NCBI GenBank assembly: GCA_016218905.1
Contig: JACRCS010000488.1
Location: 1 to 12,473, forward strand
DNA: 12,473 nt
DNA from: Deltaproteobacteria bacterium
GTDB taxonomy: Bacteria > Desulfobacterota_C > Deferrisomatia > Deferrisomatales > JACRMM01
Direction of reading: 5' to 3'
In this document: positions 1 to 6,287 of the stretch, piece after piece
Position numbering within the stretch: position 1 is the stretch's first letter
Layout of the letters: every line of letters starts with the position of its first letter
Notes under the pieces: generated by a model
Databases searched by the model: none
What the model saw: only the letters and a program-made list of their open reading frames with translations
Told to the model about the DNA's origin: nothing
Program-made: the position numbers and the translations under genes

Positions 1-366
1 CATATGTGCGGCAATTCAGATGTGGAGTACCACCAGGAGGTTTTGAAAAAGGGGACATTCATCTCCTTTGACCGGTTCGGGCTGAATATCTTCATGCCTG
101 ACACCATCAGGACGAACACATTAATCGATCTGCTCGGTAAGGGTTACGAAAAGCAAATAATGCTTTCGCACGATTACATAATCAACTGGCTCGGCCGGGA
201 TTTCGGCTCACTGCTGCCGGAGGCCGCGCTGCCCCTTGTGGCAGACTGGAACCTGACCAATATATTCAAAAACATACTTCCCGCCCTCAAAGAGGCAAAT
301 ATCACTGACAAGCAGATTAATACACTGATGGTGGACAACCCGCGCCGCTTTTTTGCCGGAGAATAA
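1..366 (+). CDS. Phosphotriesterase-like metal-dependent hydrolase, 3' part only
   Basis: The frame is open from the first base, so this is the C-terminal ~121 residues of a longer protein; the ATG at 4 is almost certainly internal. Family hallmarks seen are a GN-D-x-x-Y stretch near the start, ISFDRFGL, LSHD (the Asp/His segment following a late barrel strand), and the closing motif MVDNPRRFF, all typical of the phosphotriesterase/PTE-related amidohydrolase superfamily (TIM barrel with a binuclear metal site; usual length 300-350 residues). Members hydrolyse lactones, esters or phosphotriesters; the substrate here cannot be told. GC is about 49% by hand count, well below the genes that follow, and A/T-ending codons are common (aaa, ata, aat), suggesting a different origin. 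The stop at 364-366 is followed within 10 bp by a broken SDR gene. Confidence 0.8.
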   Translation, partial: HMCGNSDVEYHQEVLKKGTFISFDRFGLNIFMPDTIRTNTLIDLLGKGYEKQIMLSHDYIINWLGRDFGSLLPEAALPLVADWNLTNIFKNILPALKEANITDKQINTLMVDNPRRFFAGE

Positions 367-375
367 TTTCGATAA

Positions 376-516
376 GAGGCGGAGCTGCAAGCCTTTCGTG
401 CCGCCATCCCTCTGAGCAGGCCGGGAACACCGGATGAGGCCGCTCGGGCGCTTCTCTTTCTGGCTTCTCCTCTTTCCGACTACGTATCGGGGCACGTGCT
501 CGAAGTAACAGGGGAT
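376..516 (+). pseudogene. C-terminal remnant of a short-chain dehydrogenase/reductase
   Basis: In the frame of position 376 the translation contains IPLSRPGTPDEAARALLFLA followed by SPLSDYVSGHVLEVTGD. This matches the conserved end of classical SDR oxidoreductases (IPLGR-x-G-x-P-E-E-x-A then FLAS-x-x-x-YV-x-G-x-x-x-x-V-D-G-G). The Rossmann TGxxxGIG motif, NNAG and the Ser-Tyr-Lys catalytic residues are all absent: an in-frame TAA at 373-375 closes the frame immediately upstream. Past the family's usual end the frame runs open to a stop at 652-654 with low-complexity sequence that shows no SDR similarity. I read it as a decayed 3' fragment left by a deletion or recombination that joined it to the preceding hydrolase gene. 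Less likely, it is a short expressed peptide; no start codon or ribosome site supports that. Confidence 0.6.
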
Positions 517-648
517 TGTGACGGCGCCCGATGCAGGCGGCGCCTTTTGCCGCTCGCCGCATCACCCCCATCGACGGCGTCGGGGCCTCAGCCGCCGCGA
601 GCCGGTCGACCCGTCCGGAAACTGCTGTTGTTATGTGTTTGGCACGAT

Positions 649-668
649 ATGTGACGAACGGGTCACAT
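649..668. promoter_or_regulatory. Palindrome ATGTGAC-N6-GTCACAT, candidate operator
   Basis: Perfect 7-bp inverted arms (ATGTGAC and GTCACAT) are separated by six bases. It contains TGTGA and TCACA like a CRP/FNR-family site, but these are 8 rather than 6 bases apart, so a standard CRP site is not indicated. It lies about 60 bp upstream of the predicted -35 box, a position usual for an activator or an upstream repressor site. The binding protein is unknown. Confidence 0.4.
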
Positions 669-730
669 GACGTGTACATGCGCCGGTGTGCGGCATCAGC
701 AAGTCACTTCAAAAAAGCTTTGATCATCGG

Positions 731-759
731 TTGACACGCGTCGTGGAAGTTGATAGTGT
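731..759 (+). promoter_or_regulatory. Sigma-70-like promoter of the amidohydrolase operon
   Basis: A perfect -35 hexamer TTGACA (731-736) is followed after 17 bp by TAGTGT (754-759), which keeps the first, second and last bases of TATAAT. Transcription would start near 766, leaving a ~105-nt leader before the ATG at 871. The -10 box is only a fair match, consistent with a regulated promoter. Confidence 0.5.
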
Positions 760-766
760 GTTTGAC

Positions 767-782
767 GACTGAGGCGTCAGTC
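767..782. promoter_or_regulatory. Palindrome GACTGA-N4-TCAGTC at the predicted transcript start
   Basis: Perfect 6-bp inverted arms flank GGCG directly downstream of the predicted -10 box. A repressor bound here would block initiation, so it is a candidate operator for the eight-gene operon. It does not resemble the ACATAG-N4-TACTAT sites found at the tetR and acyl-CoA dehydrogenase promoters, so another regulator would be needed. Confidence 0.35.
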
Positions 783-795
783 CGCGGGCACGCAA

Positions 796-813
796 TCCGG
801 CGGATTCCGGCGG
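796..813 (+). repeat. Tandem TCCGGCGG direct repeat in the leader
   Basis: TCCGGCGG occurs at 796-803 and again at 806-813, two bases apart. The first copy also overlaps a near-palindrome (AATCCG, one base, CGGATT, at 794-806). It could be a protein site or part of leader RNA structure, or chance in GC-rich sequence. Confidence 0.25.
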
Positions 814-870
814 GGTCGAGGATCACAGGGAACAGCCGTCGGCACTAAGGGTTCATTCAGGGAGACGCGC

Positions 871-1932
871 ATGAATCGAGAGACCGTCGTGGACGAGCTC
901 GGTGAAGCTGGAACCGCATTCGCGCAGGACGACTACTTCAAGATCGATCCGGAGGCGCACCTCGTCGGCCGGATGGAGACCCTCGAGCACTTCCCGGGGG
1001 TGCGGATGTGGTGGAAGGCCATCGACAACATCCGGCGTCCGCTGCTGCTCGGCATGCCGGCCGAGGCGCTGGAGGGCCTCGCCCCCGACGACCTCCAGAA
1101 GAACGACGATCCGGAGGCGCTGCTTGCGGCAATGGATCGCTACGGCGTCGACCTCGCTTGCCTCCTCCCCGAGTCGATGATGGACACCACGGGCTACTCG
1201 ACCCGGTGGGTGACGAACGGCGACATGGCGCTGGTGGTCGAGCGGCACCCCGATCGGTTCCTGTACCAGCCGAACCTCTCGCCGATCCTGCACCGCGGCG
1301 TGAAGAACGCGATCTGGGAGCTCGAGTACTGGGTGAAGGAGAAGGACGCCCGGATCTTCAAGTTCTATCCTCCGGAAGACACGTACATCAATGACCCGGG
1401 CCTCTGGCCGTTCTACGAACGTGCCGAGGCGCTGGGCATCGTCCTCGACATCCACACGGGGTTCTGCTGGGTTCCGCCCGGAAAGAGCAAGCACGCGCTG
1501 CCGTTGCTCCTCGACGACGTCGCCCGCGACTTCCCCGGTCTGAGGATCGTCGCGTTTCACATGGGGTACCCGTACACGGACGACCTCAACATGGTCGCCA
1601 TGGGCCACCCGAACGTGCACGTGTGCCTGTCCCTGCTGGTCCCGTGGGCGCTCTCGGCCCCGCGTAAGTTCGCGCGCATCCTTGGCGAGGCGCTCCGCTG
1701 GGTGGGCCCGGACCGGATCATCTGGGGGACCGACTGCGCCGGGTTCGGTGCACAGATCGCGACCGCGGTTCGCGGTCTGCGCGAATTCCAGATCCCGGAG
1801 GACCTGCGGGAGGGCTACGGCTACCCCGAGATCACGGACGACGACCGGCGGAAGATCTTCGGGCTCAACCTCGCGCGCCTCATCGGGATCGAGCCGAAGC
1901 GCCGGGTCGGCGCGAGCAAGGTGACGAGCTGA
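871..1932 (+). CDS. Amidohydrolase-2 family protein (TIM-barrel hydrolase/decarboxylase)
   Basis: This 353-residue protein has the late-barrel motifs of the amidohydrolase-2 family (ACMSD / gamma-resorcylate decarboxylase type): His195 in VLDIHTG, His230 in VAFHMGYP, and Asp288 in IIWGTDCAG, the usual metal and catalytic positions. The C-terminal KIFGLNLARLIGI helix is the standard family end. Family members perform metal-dependent non-oxidative decarboxylation or hydrolysis of aromatic or ring-derived acids in the cytoplasm. The usual N-terminal DxHxH metal motif is not evident; the nearest candidate is DYFKIDPEAH at 21-30, so metal binding may be altered. The start is set by AGGGAG at 859-864, six bases before the ATG. 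It is the first gene after the promoter at 731 and lies 52 bp before the SCP2 gene. The substrate is unknown. Confidence 0.8.
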   Translation: MNRETVVDELGEAGTAFAQDDYFKIDPEAHLVGRMETLEHFPGVRMWWKAIDNIRRPLLLGMPAEALEGLAPDDLQKNDDPEALLAAMDRYGVDLACLLPESMMDTTGYSTRWVTNGDMALVVERHPDRFLYQPNLSPILHRGVKNAIWELEYWVKEKDARIFKFYPPEDTYINDPGLWPFYERAEALGIVLDIHTGFCWVPPGKSKHALPLLLDDVARDFPGLRIVAFHMGYPYTDDLNMVAMGHPNVHVCLSLLVPWALSAPRKFARILGEALRWVGPDRIIWGTDCAGFGAQIATAVRGLREFQIPEDLREGYGYPEITDDDRRKIFGLNLARLIGIEPKRRVGASKVTS

Positions 1933-1972
1933 CGACCACGGAAGCCACACGACGACCACGCAAGTTGCTCAC

Positions 1973-1978
1973 GAGGAG
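1973..1978 (+). promoter_or_regulatory. Ribosome site that decides the SCP2 start
   Basis: GAGGAG directly abuts an ATG at 1979, which is too close to be used, and lies six bases before a second in-frame ATG at 1985. The second ATG is therefore the better start. Confidence 0.6.
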
Positions 1979-1984
1979 ATGGAC

Positions 1985-2326
1985 ATGGGTAAGTCTGCGA
2001 AGGAGATGTTCGACGTCCTCCTGCCCAAGGGGCTCGCGGAGAACGCCGCCAAGGCGAACGCTATCGGCGTGGAGTACGCCTTCAAGGTCAGCGGGCCGAA
2101 CGGCGGCAACTGGACAGTGGATCTGAAGTCCAGCCCGCCGGCCGTCAACCCGGAGGCGAGCACGACGGCGCAGTGCACGGTCTCGATCGCCGACTCCGAT
2201 TTCGAGGCGTTGATGGCCGACCTCAAGATCGGGATGCAGCTCTTCACGCAGGGGAAGCTCAAGGTCGGGGGCAACCCGGCGCTCGCCATGAAGCTGGAGC
2301 AGGTCTTCCAGCTCGCGGCGACGTGA
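1985..2326 (+). CDS. Stand-alone SCP2 sterol-carrier domain protein
   Basis: This small protein (113 residues) is a single SCP2 domain. Visible features are the N-terminal helix SAKEMFDVLLP, the strand region FKVSGPNGGNWTVDLKSSPP, the typical CTVSIADSDFEALMADLKIG, and the lipid-pocket end FTQGKLKVGGNPALAMKLEQVF. SCP2 domains bind sterols, fatty acyl-CoAs or other hydrophobic ligands in a tunnel and have no catalytic residues. In animals the domain is fused to the C-terminus of the SCPx thiolase; here it is encoded separately just upstream of a thiolase-like gene, suggesting it delivers a bulky, poorly soluble acyl-CoA to the operon's enzymes. No signal peptide is seen, so it is cytoplasmic. 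Start choice rests on the GAGGAG site at 1973-1978; the next gene begins 39 bp downstream. Confidence 0.85.
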   Translation: MGKSAKEMFDVLLPKGLAENAAKANAIGVEYAFKVSGPNGGNWTVDLKSSPPAVNPEASTTAQCTVSIADSDFEALMADLKIGMQLFTQGKLKVGGNPALAMKLEQVFQLAAT

Positions 2327-2351
2327 GGAGGCGGCCCTCAGGATGACGCGC

Positions 2352-2361
2352 GAGGAGGTGA
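2352..2361 (+). promoter_or_regulatory. Strong ribosome site supporting a GTG start
   Basis: GAGGAGGTGA is nearly a perfect Shine-Dalgarno sequence and lies four bases before the GTG at 2366. It fixes the start of the thiolase-like gene and implies strong translation. Confidence 0.7.
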
Positions 2362-2365
2362 GCTC

Positions 2366-3547
2366 GTGAAGAAGGCAAAGATCGCGATCATAGGGATCGG
2401 CGAGGTCCCAACGCAGAACAATCCCGAACGGACGCACTGGGACATCATCTACGACACGTGCATTCAGGCGGTCCGGGACTCGGGCCTCCACAAGAACGAC
2501 ATCGAGGGGGTGATCTCCGTCACGCCGCAGGCGCAGCCGAAGATCGCGGCCGAGCTCTCCTTCGGCAAACTTCCGGAGGAGCTCGGGCTCGGGGGGTGCA
2601 AGGACACGGTCTCCTGCAACGCAGGGGGGGCCTCGACCTCGAATTGCCTGAGGCTCGCCGAGCAGTGGGTCACCAGCGGCGTCGCGAAGGCCGTCATCGT
2701 CCACCACGTGACGCTCCACTCGACGATCCCGTTGATCGATCAGGTCAACTTCTTCGCCAAGGCCGGCGTGGACCTCCAGTGGGAGTACCCGTTCGGCCCC
2801 ACGTACAACATCATCATGGGGCTGATGGCAAACCGCTTCATGCTCGAGTCCGGCTGCACGCCCGAGGAGATGGCCTCGGTCGTGACGGCGTTGCGCAGCT
2901 GGGCGTCCCGGGACCCGAACTCGATCCTCTACGGCAAGGAGCCCCCCTCGCCGCAGCAGGTCCTCGCGTCCGGCCTGCTCAATACGCCGCTTCACAAGCG
3001 CGAGAGCAACATCCTCGGCGACGGCGGGTCCGCGATGGTGGTGGTCTCGGCGGAGGACGCGAAGGCGATGAGACGGCCCGCGGCGTACAAGCTGGGTGAA
3101 TCGGTGCGGTACTTCAGCGGGACCTGCGTGATGAGGGACTTCAACGAGGTCTACGACGGGTTCCGGGTCACCGCCAAGGAAGCCCTGGCGCAGGCCGGGA
3201 TCACCCGGGAGGACGTGAGCCTCTGGAATTGCTACCTGGCCTATCCGCTCGCCCATCCGCTCATCGCCGAGCTGCTCGAGGTCGCGCCCAAGGGCATGGG
3301 GGGGAAGTACTTCCTCGAGGGCCGGATGTCCTTCGGCGGCGACATCCCGTGGTCCACCATCGGTGATGCCCCCGGCCGAGGGCACACCGGATCGGGCGTG
3401 AGCGCCGCCTGCTACGTCGAGACTGCGCGGCAGCTCATGGGGAAGGCCGGTGAGCGGCAGGTCAAGAACTGCAAGTACGTCTACCAGAACGCGGGCGGCG
3501 GGTCGGGGTTCAACAACATCGCCAGCATCTGGGGAAACGAGGCCTGA
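2366..3547 (+). CDS. Thiolase-like protein (SCPx/BbsB/Ltp2-type)
   Basis: This 393-residue protein has a thiolase fold: an N-terminal KIAIIGIGEVPT strand, DTVSCNAGGAST around the nucleophile elbow (Cys84 is the candidate nucleophile), GDGGSAMVVVS closing the first half, GRGHTGSGVSA with His340 in the place of the thiolase GHP histidine, and QNAGGGSGF near the end. In classical thiolases the last motif is C-x-G-G-G; here that Cys is replaced by Ala376. Such proteins usually pair with a DUF35 zinc-ribbon/OB-fold subunit, encoded 1 bp downstream. Known pairs are BbsB-BbsA (benzoylsuccinyl-CoA thiolase) and Ltp2-ChsH2 (steroid side-chain retro-aldolase). The role inferred is C-C bond cleavage of a branched or cyclic 3-oxo- or hydroxyacyl-CoA; whether it acts as thiolase or aldolase is open. 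Confidence 0.8.
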   Translation: MKKAKIAIIGIGEVPTQNNPERTHWDIIYDTCIQAVRDSGLHKNDIEGVISVTPQAQPKIAAELSFGKLPEELGLGGCKDTVSCNAGGASTSNCLRLAEQWVTSGVAKAVIVHHVTLHSTIPLIDQVNFFAKAGVDLQWEYPFGPTYNIIMGLMANRFMLESGCTPEEMASVVTALRSWASRDPNSILYGKEPPSPQQVLASGLLNTPLHKRESNILGDGGSAMVVVSAEDAKAMRRPAAYKLGESVRYFSGTCVMRDFNEVYDGFRVTAKEALAQAGITREDVSLWNCYLAYPLAHPLIAELLEVAPKGMGGKYFLEGRMSFGGDIPWSTIGDAPGRGHTGSGVSAACYVETARQLMGKAGERQVKNCKYVYQNAGGGSGFNNIASIWGNEA

Positions 3548-3548
3548 G

Positions 3549-3977
3549 ATGGAATTCGACACGACGAAGCCGGTGCCGGAAACGCAGCCCTGGTCCGAGC
3601 GGTTCTGGGAAGGAACGCGGGAGGGCAAGCTCCTCATCCAGGTCTGCAACGACTGCAAGTCGAGGATCTTCTATCCCCGCAAACACTGCCCCGAGTGCTG
3701 GTCCGGAAGCCTCGACTGGATGGAGGCGAGCGGCAAGGCGACGGTGTTCACCTTCTCGACCGCCTACGCCATGGTCGAGCCGAAGTTCATGGACGAGCTG
3801 CCCTACACGATCGCCTATGTGGACCTCGAGGAGGGCGTCCGCATGATGACCCGGATCGTGGGGTGCGCGCCCGAGGACGTCCACTTCGGCATGGAGGTGG
3901 AGGTGACCTTCCACGAGCGGGCCGGCTTCTTCCTGCCCTACTTCACCCCGGCGAAGAACCGGCGGGAGCTGCCATGA
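3549..3977 (+). CDS. Zinc-ribbon/OB-fold DUF35 protein, partner of the thiolase-like enzyme
   Basis: This 142-residue protein begins with an amphipathic segment (PWSERFWEGTREGKLLIQ), then a rubredoxin-like zinc ribbon with Cys33, Cys36, Cys47 and Cys50 (CNDC, then CPEC), then an OB-fold of about 85 residues (KATVFTFST, PYTIAYVDLEEGVRMMTRIVG, GMEVEVTF). This is the full domain order of DUF35 proteins such as BbsA and ChsH2. These proteins are obligate partners of thiolase-like enzymes and help form the acyl-CoA channel. It starts 1 bp after the thiolase-like stop, so the two are very probably translationally coupled and form a complex; GAGG at 3539-3542 is a modest ribosome site. A longer frame beginning at 3450 lies inside the previous gene and has no family similarity, so the ATG at 3549 was chosen. 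Confidence 0.88.
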   Translation: MEFDTTKPVPETQPWSERFWEGTREGKLLIQVCNDCKSRIFYPRKHCPECWSGSLDWMEASGKATVFTFSTAYAMVEPKFMDELPYTIAYVDLEEGVRMMTRIVGCAPEDVHFGMEVEVTFHERAGFFLPYFTPAKNRRELP

Positions 3978-4801
3978 GCGAGTACGCGACCATCCTCTAC
4001 GAGGTCGAAGGACCGGTCTGCCGCATCACGCTGAACCGGCCGGAGAAGTACAACGCGATCAATCGCGAGATGGCCTCCGAGCTCGAGCACGCGTTCCGGA
4101 GAGTGCGGGACGAGGCCGGGGTCGCGGTCGTGGTGCTGGGCGGCAGCGGCAAGGCCTTCTGTACGGGCGGGGACCTGACGGTCTTCCCGTCCCTGGCCGA
4201 GCACCAGGAGTCCCTGAACTGGCTCGCGCACCAGGGCTACGGGGTCGGCAAGGCGATCGAGCTCTGCGAGAAGGTCGTCATCGCGAAGGTGACCGGCCAC
4301 TGCGTGGCGGGCGGCCTCGAGCTCGTTCTCATGTGCGACCTCGTGTACGCGAAGGAGTCGGCCAAGTTCGGGACCACGGAGATCAACATGGGCATCCTGC
4401 CGGGGTGGGGCGGCACGGTCCGCATTGCCCGCGCCATGCCCATCTACCGGGCGCGCGAGATCATCTACAGCGGGCGCAAGGACGTCCTGGCGCGCGAGAT
4501 GTACGAGATGGGCTTTCTCACCCGCGTCTTCAAGGACGACGAGTTCGAGGAGAAGTTCGCCGACGTCGTCGCGAACGTCGGCTCGAAGAAGGCCATTGCC
4601 CTTCGCATGGGCAAGGAGGTCATGGCGCGCTCGCTGGAGGCGGGCAGCCTCGATGCGGCCCTGGCGCTGGAGCGCAACGCCATCCAGTGGCTGATCTACG
4701 CGCCCGACATCCAGGAGATGATGGACGGGTTCCGGAAGAAGCCCGAGGAGCTCGTCGAGCAGCAGAAGAGGGCGAACGTCGCCTCGGACGAGAAGCGCTA
4801 G
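3974..4801 (+). CDS. Enoyl-CoA hydratase/isomerase (crotonase family)
   Basis: This protein is 275 residues long, near the normal crotonase length. Motifs are ITLNRPEKYNAI (18-29), the first oxyanion-hole segment GKAFCTGGDL (59-68), the second one VTGHCVAGGLELVLMCDL (106-123), and FGTTEINMGILPGWGGT (132-148). Glu116 and Glu136 sit at the two catalytic glutamate positions of mitochondrial enoyl-CoA hydratase, so true hydratase activity, adding water across a 2-enoyl-CoA double bond, is likely. The start overlaps the DUF35 stop as ATGA (4 bp) with GGGAG five bases upstream, so it is translationally coupled. It would supply the hydroxyacyl-CoA for the dehydrogenases later in the operon. The C-terminal tail FRKKPEELVEQQKR is charged and ordinary for the family. 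The exact acyl substrate is unknown. Confidence 0.88.
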   Translation: MSEYATILYEVEGPVCRITLNRPEKYNAINREMASELEHAFRRVRDEAGVAVVVLGGSGKAFCTGGDLTVFPSLAEHQESLNWLAHQGYGVGKAIELCEKVVIAKVTGHCVAGGLELVLMCDLVYAKESAKFGTTEINMGILPGWGGTVRIARAMPIYRAREIIYSGRKDVLAREMYEMGFLTRVFKDDEFEEKFADVVANVGSKKAIALRMGKEVMARSLEAGSLDAALALERNAIQWLIYAPDIQEMMDGFRKKPEELVEQQKRANVASDEKR

Positions 4802-4857
4802 GGAGCCTGCGATGGACCTGCGGGATGCCGCAATGAGCCACCTGAAAGGACGAATTC

Positions 4858-6261
4858 ATGTCGCTGGACAAGCTCTTCGAGCCGATCACGATCGGTAACT
4901 GCACCCTCAAGAACCGTATCGCCATGGCCCCCATGAACATGGGGTACACGGGCCCCGAGGGTTACGTGTCGGACCACACCCTGGCCTGGTTCGCCACGCG
5001 GGCGCGGGGAGGCTTCGGGCTCATCATCACGGAGTGTTTCGTGATGAACCCGCACAGGTGGCGGGGGTCCGACTCGCTCAATCCCGCCCTCTTCAGCGAC
5101 CGCCGGTACTTCCGCTTCGTGAGCGAGCTGGTCGAGCTGATTCACAGCTATGACGGCTGCAAGATCTTCATCCAGCTCAGCCCGGGGTGGGGTCGTCAGG
5201 GGCACGCTGCCTTGGAGAGCCCTGACGTCCCGTCGGCCGCTCCGTCCTCCGTTCCCATGGACATCGACTACCGGAACCTGAACAAGGGGTTCAGGAAGCA
5301 GTTCCGGAGGCTCGTCCCGGGAATCGACGGCATCATCCAGGCGCTCGGGTACAAGGGGCTGGACGAGCTTCCCGAGCTGAACGACGAGGAGTACGCCGAG
5401 TTCCACTCAAAGCTCACGGACCTGCTCATGGCGGTCCAGCCGGACATGAAGAACTACGTCCAGGGCGAGACGCCGCGGGCGCTCGAGAAGCACGAGATCG
5501 TCGATCTCGAGGACCGGATGGCGACGGCAGTGCGGTACGCGATGACGCTCGGATTCGACGGGGTCGAGCTCCACAGCCCCCACGGTTACCTCATCCATCA
5601 GTTCCTCTCCCGCCGGACCAACAAGCGGATCGACGAGTACGGCGGGTCGATGGAGAACCGCGCGCGGTTCCTGACCAACATCATCACGAAGGCGCGCGCC
5701 AAGGTCGGGCCGGACTACCCGCTGGGCGCCCGCTTCTCGGGCGCCGAGTGCATGAAGGACGGCGTGACCGCCGATGAGGCCCAGGAATTCGTCCGGATGG
5801 CCACGGAGGCGGGGATCAACTTCGTCAACGTCTCTCAGGGATCCTACGAGAACCCAGGCAAGTTCTTCCCCGACGGCGAGGACGAGTTCACGCAGTACGG
5901 GCCGGGATTCAGGAAGGCGGGAGGCGGCATCCCCGTCATCACGCCCGGCTTCATCCGCCCGGAGACCGCCGCGCGGGCCATCGCCGAGGGCAAGACGGAC
6001 ATGGTTTCCCTCGGACGGCAAGCCGTCGCGGATCCCTACTGGCCGGTGAAGGCGCGGTCGGGCCGCGTCGATGACATCGTGCGCTGCACCCGCTGCGACC
6101 AGTGCGTCATGCACCTCCAGGAGGCCAAGTGGGCGACGTGCTCCGTGAACGTGACGGCTGGGAAGGAGAAACTCTTCCCGGAGCTGTGGCTCCACGACTC
6201 CAGCCTGCAGAAGAGAGCCGAGAAGATCATCAAGCGGGCGGGGGGATTGCCCCAGATCTGA
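4858..6261 (+). CDS. Old-yellow-enzyme family reductase (FMN, Fe-S; 2,4-dienoyl-CoA reductase-like) without an FAD domain
   Basis: This 467-residue protein has the FMN-binding TIM barrel of NADH:flavin oxidoreductases: LFEPITIGNCTLKNRIAMAP (6-25), VELHSPHGYLIHQFLS (236-251; His239 and His242 near the flavin), R-x-DEYGGSMENRARF (257-271), and ITPGFIRPE with DMVSLGRQAVADP (381-393). Cys410, Cys413, Cys416 and Cys428 (CTRCDQC, then 11 residues, then C) match the 4Fe-4S motif of 2,4-dienoyl-CoA reductase and trimethylamine dehydrogenase. The protein stops about 40 residues later, so the usual C-terminal FAD/NAD(P)H domain is missing and electrons must come from another protein. Roughly residues 136-205 are an insertion between APSSVPM and the ETPRALEKHEI helix. 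The ribosome site AAAGGA (4845-4850) supports the start. Role inferred: reduction of a conjugated double bond in a CoA ester or enone. Confidence 0.85.
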   Translation: MSLDKLFEPITIGNCTLKNRIAMAPMNMGYTGPEGYVSDHTLAWFATRARGGFGLIITECFVMNPHRWRGSDSLNPALFSDRRYFRFVSELVELIHSYDGCKIFIQLSPGWGRQGHAALESPDVPSAAPSSVPMDIDYRNLNKGFRKQFRRLVPGIDGIIQALGYKGLDELPELNDEEYAEFHSKLTDLLMAVQPDMKNYVQGETPRALEKHEIVDLEDRMATAVRYAMTLGFDGVELHSPHGYLIHQFLSRRTNKRIDEYGGSMENRARFLTNIITKARAKVGPDYPLGARFSGAECMKDGVTADEAQEFVRMATEAGINFVNVSQGSYENPGKFFPDGEDEFTQYGPGFRKAGGGIPVITPGFIRPETAARAIAEGKTDMVSLGRQAVADPYWPVKARSGRVDDIVRCTRCDQCVMHLQEAKWATCSVNVTAGKEKLFPELWLHDSSLQKRAEKIIKRAGGLPQI

Positions 6262-6287
6262 CCGTGGAGATGCGAAGAGGACCGCGC

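Larger units (their letters stand above)
517..870. other. Gene-free leader upstream of the first operon
   Basis: There is no convincing coding sequence in this stretch; a 67-residue frame starting at 531 has no recognisable motif and no good ribosome site. It holds a 20-bp palindrome (649-668), a sigma-70-like promoter (731-759), a second palindrome over the predicted transcript start (767-782), a short direct repeat (796-813) and the ribosome site AGGGAG (859-864) for the ATG at 871. The arrangement suggests a regulated promoter with an untranslated leader of roughly 100 nt. Confidence 0.5.

Noticed and set aside
649..668. A CRP binding site
   Set aside because: TGTGA and TCACA are eight bases apart instead of six, so the helical phasing is wrong for a standard CRP dimer; kept only as a generic palindrome.
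531..734. A 67-codon + strand frame in the leader
   Set aside because: It has no ribosome site or similarity, and it overlaps the palindrome at 649-668 and the -35 box.
853..1959. A 368-codon minus-strand open frame opposite the amidohydrolase
   Set aside because: It is the antisense shadow of a motif-supported gene and has no recognisable domain.
3450..3548. A longer N-terminus for the DUF35 protein starting at 3450
   Set aside because: The added 33 residues are an out-of-frame reading of the thiolase-like gene's end, are Arg/Ser/Thr-rich, and are not found in DUF35 proteins, which begin shortly before the PWSERFWEG segment.
1880..3658. A 592-codon open frame on the minus strand opposite the SCP2 and thiolase-like genes
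   Set aside because: It is rich in Arg, Val, Leu and Gly from complementary GC-rich codons, has no family motif, and spans several clearly real + strand genes.
5407..6195. A 262-codon minus-strand frame inside the old-yellow-enzyme gene, and similar long antisense frames at 7340-8392, 8257-9180 and 10659-11585
   Set aside because: All are high-GC antisense shadows with skewed composition and no motifs; the + strand genes have full family signatures.
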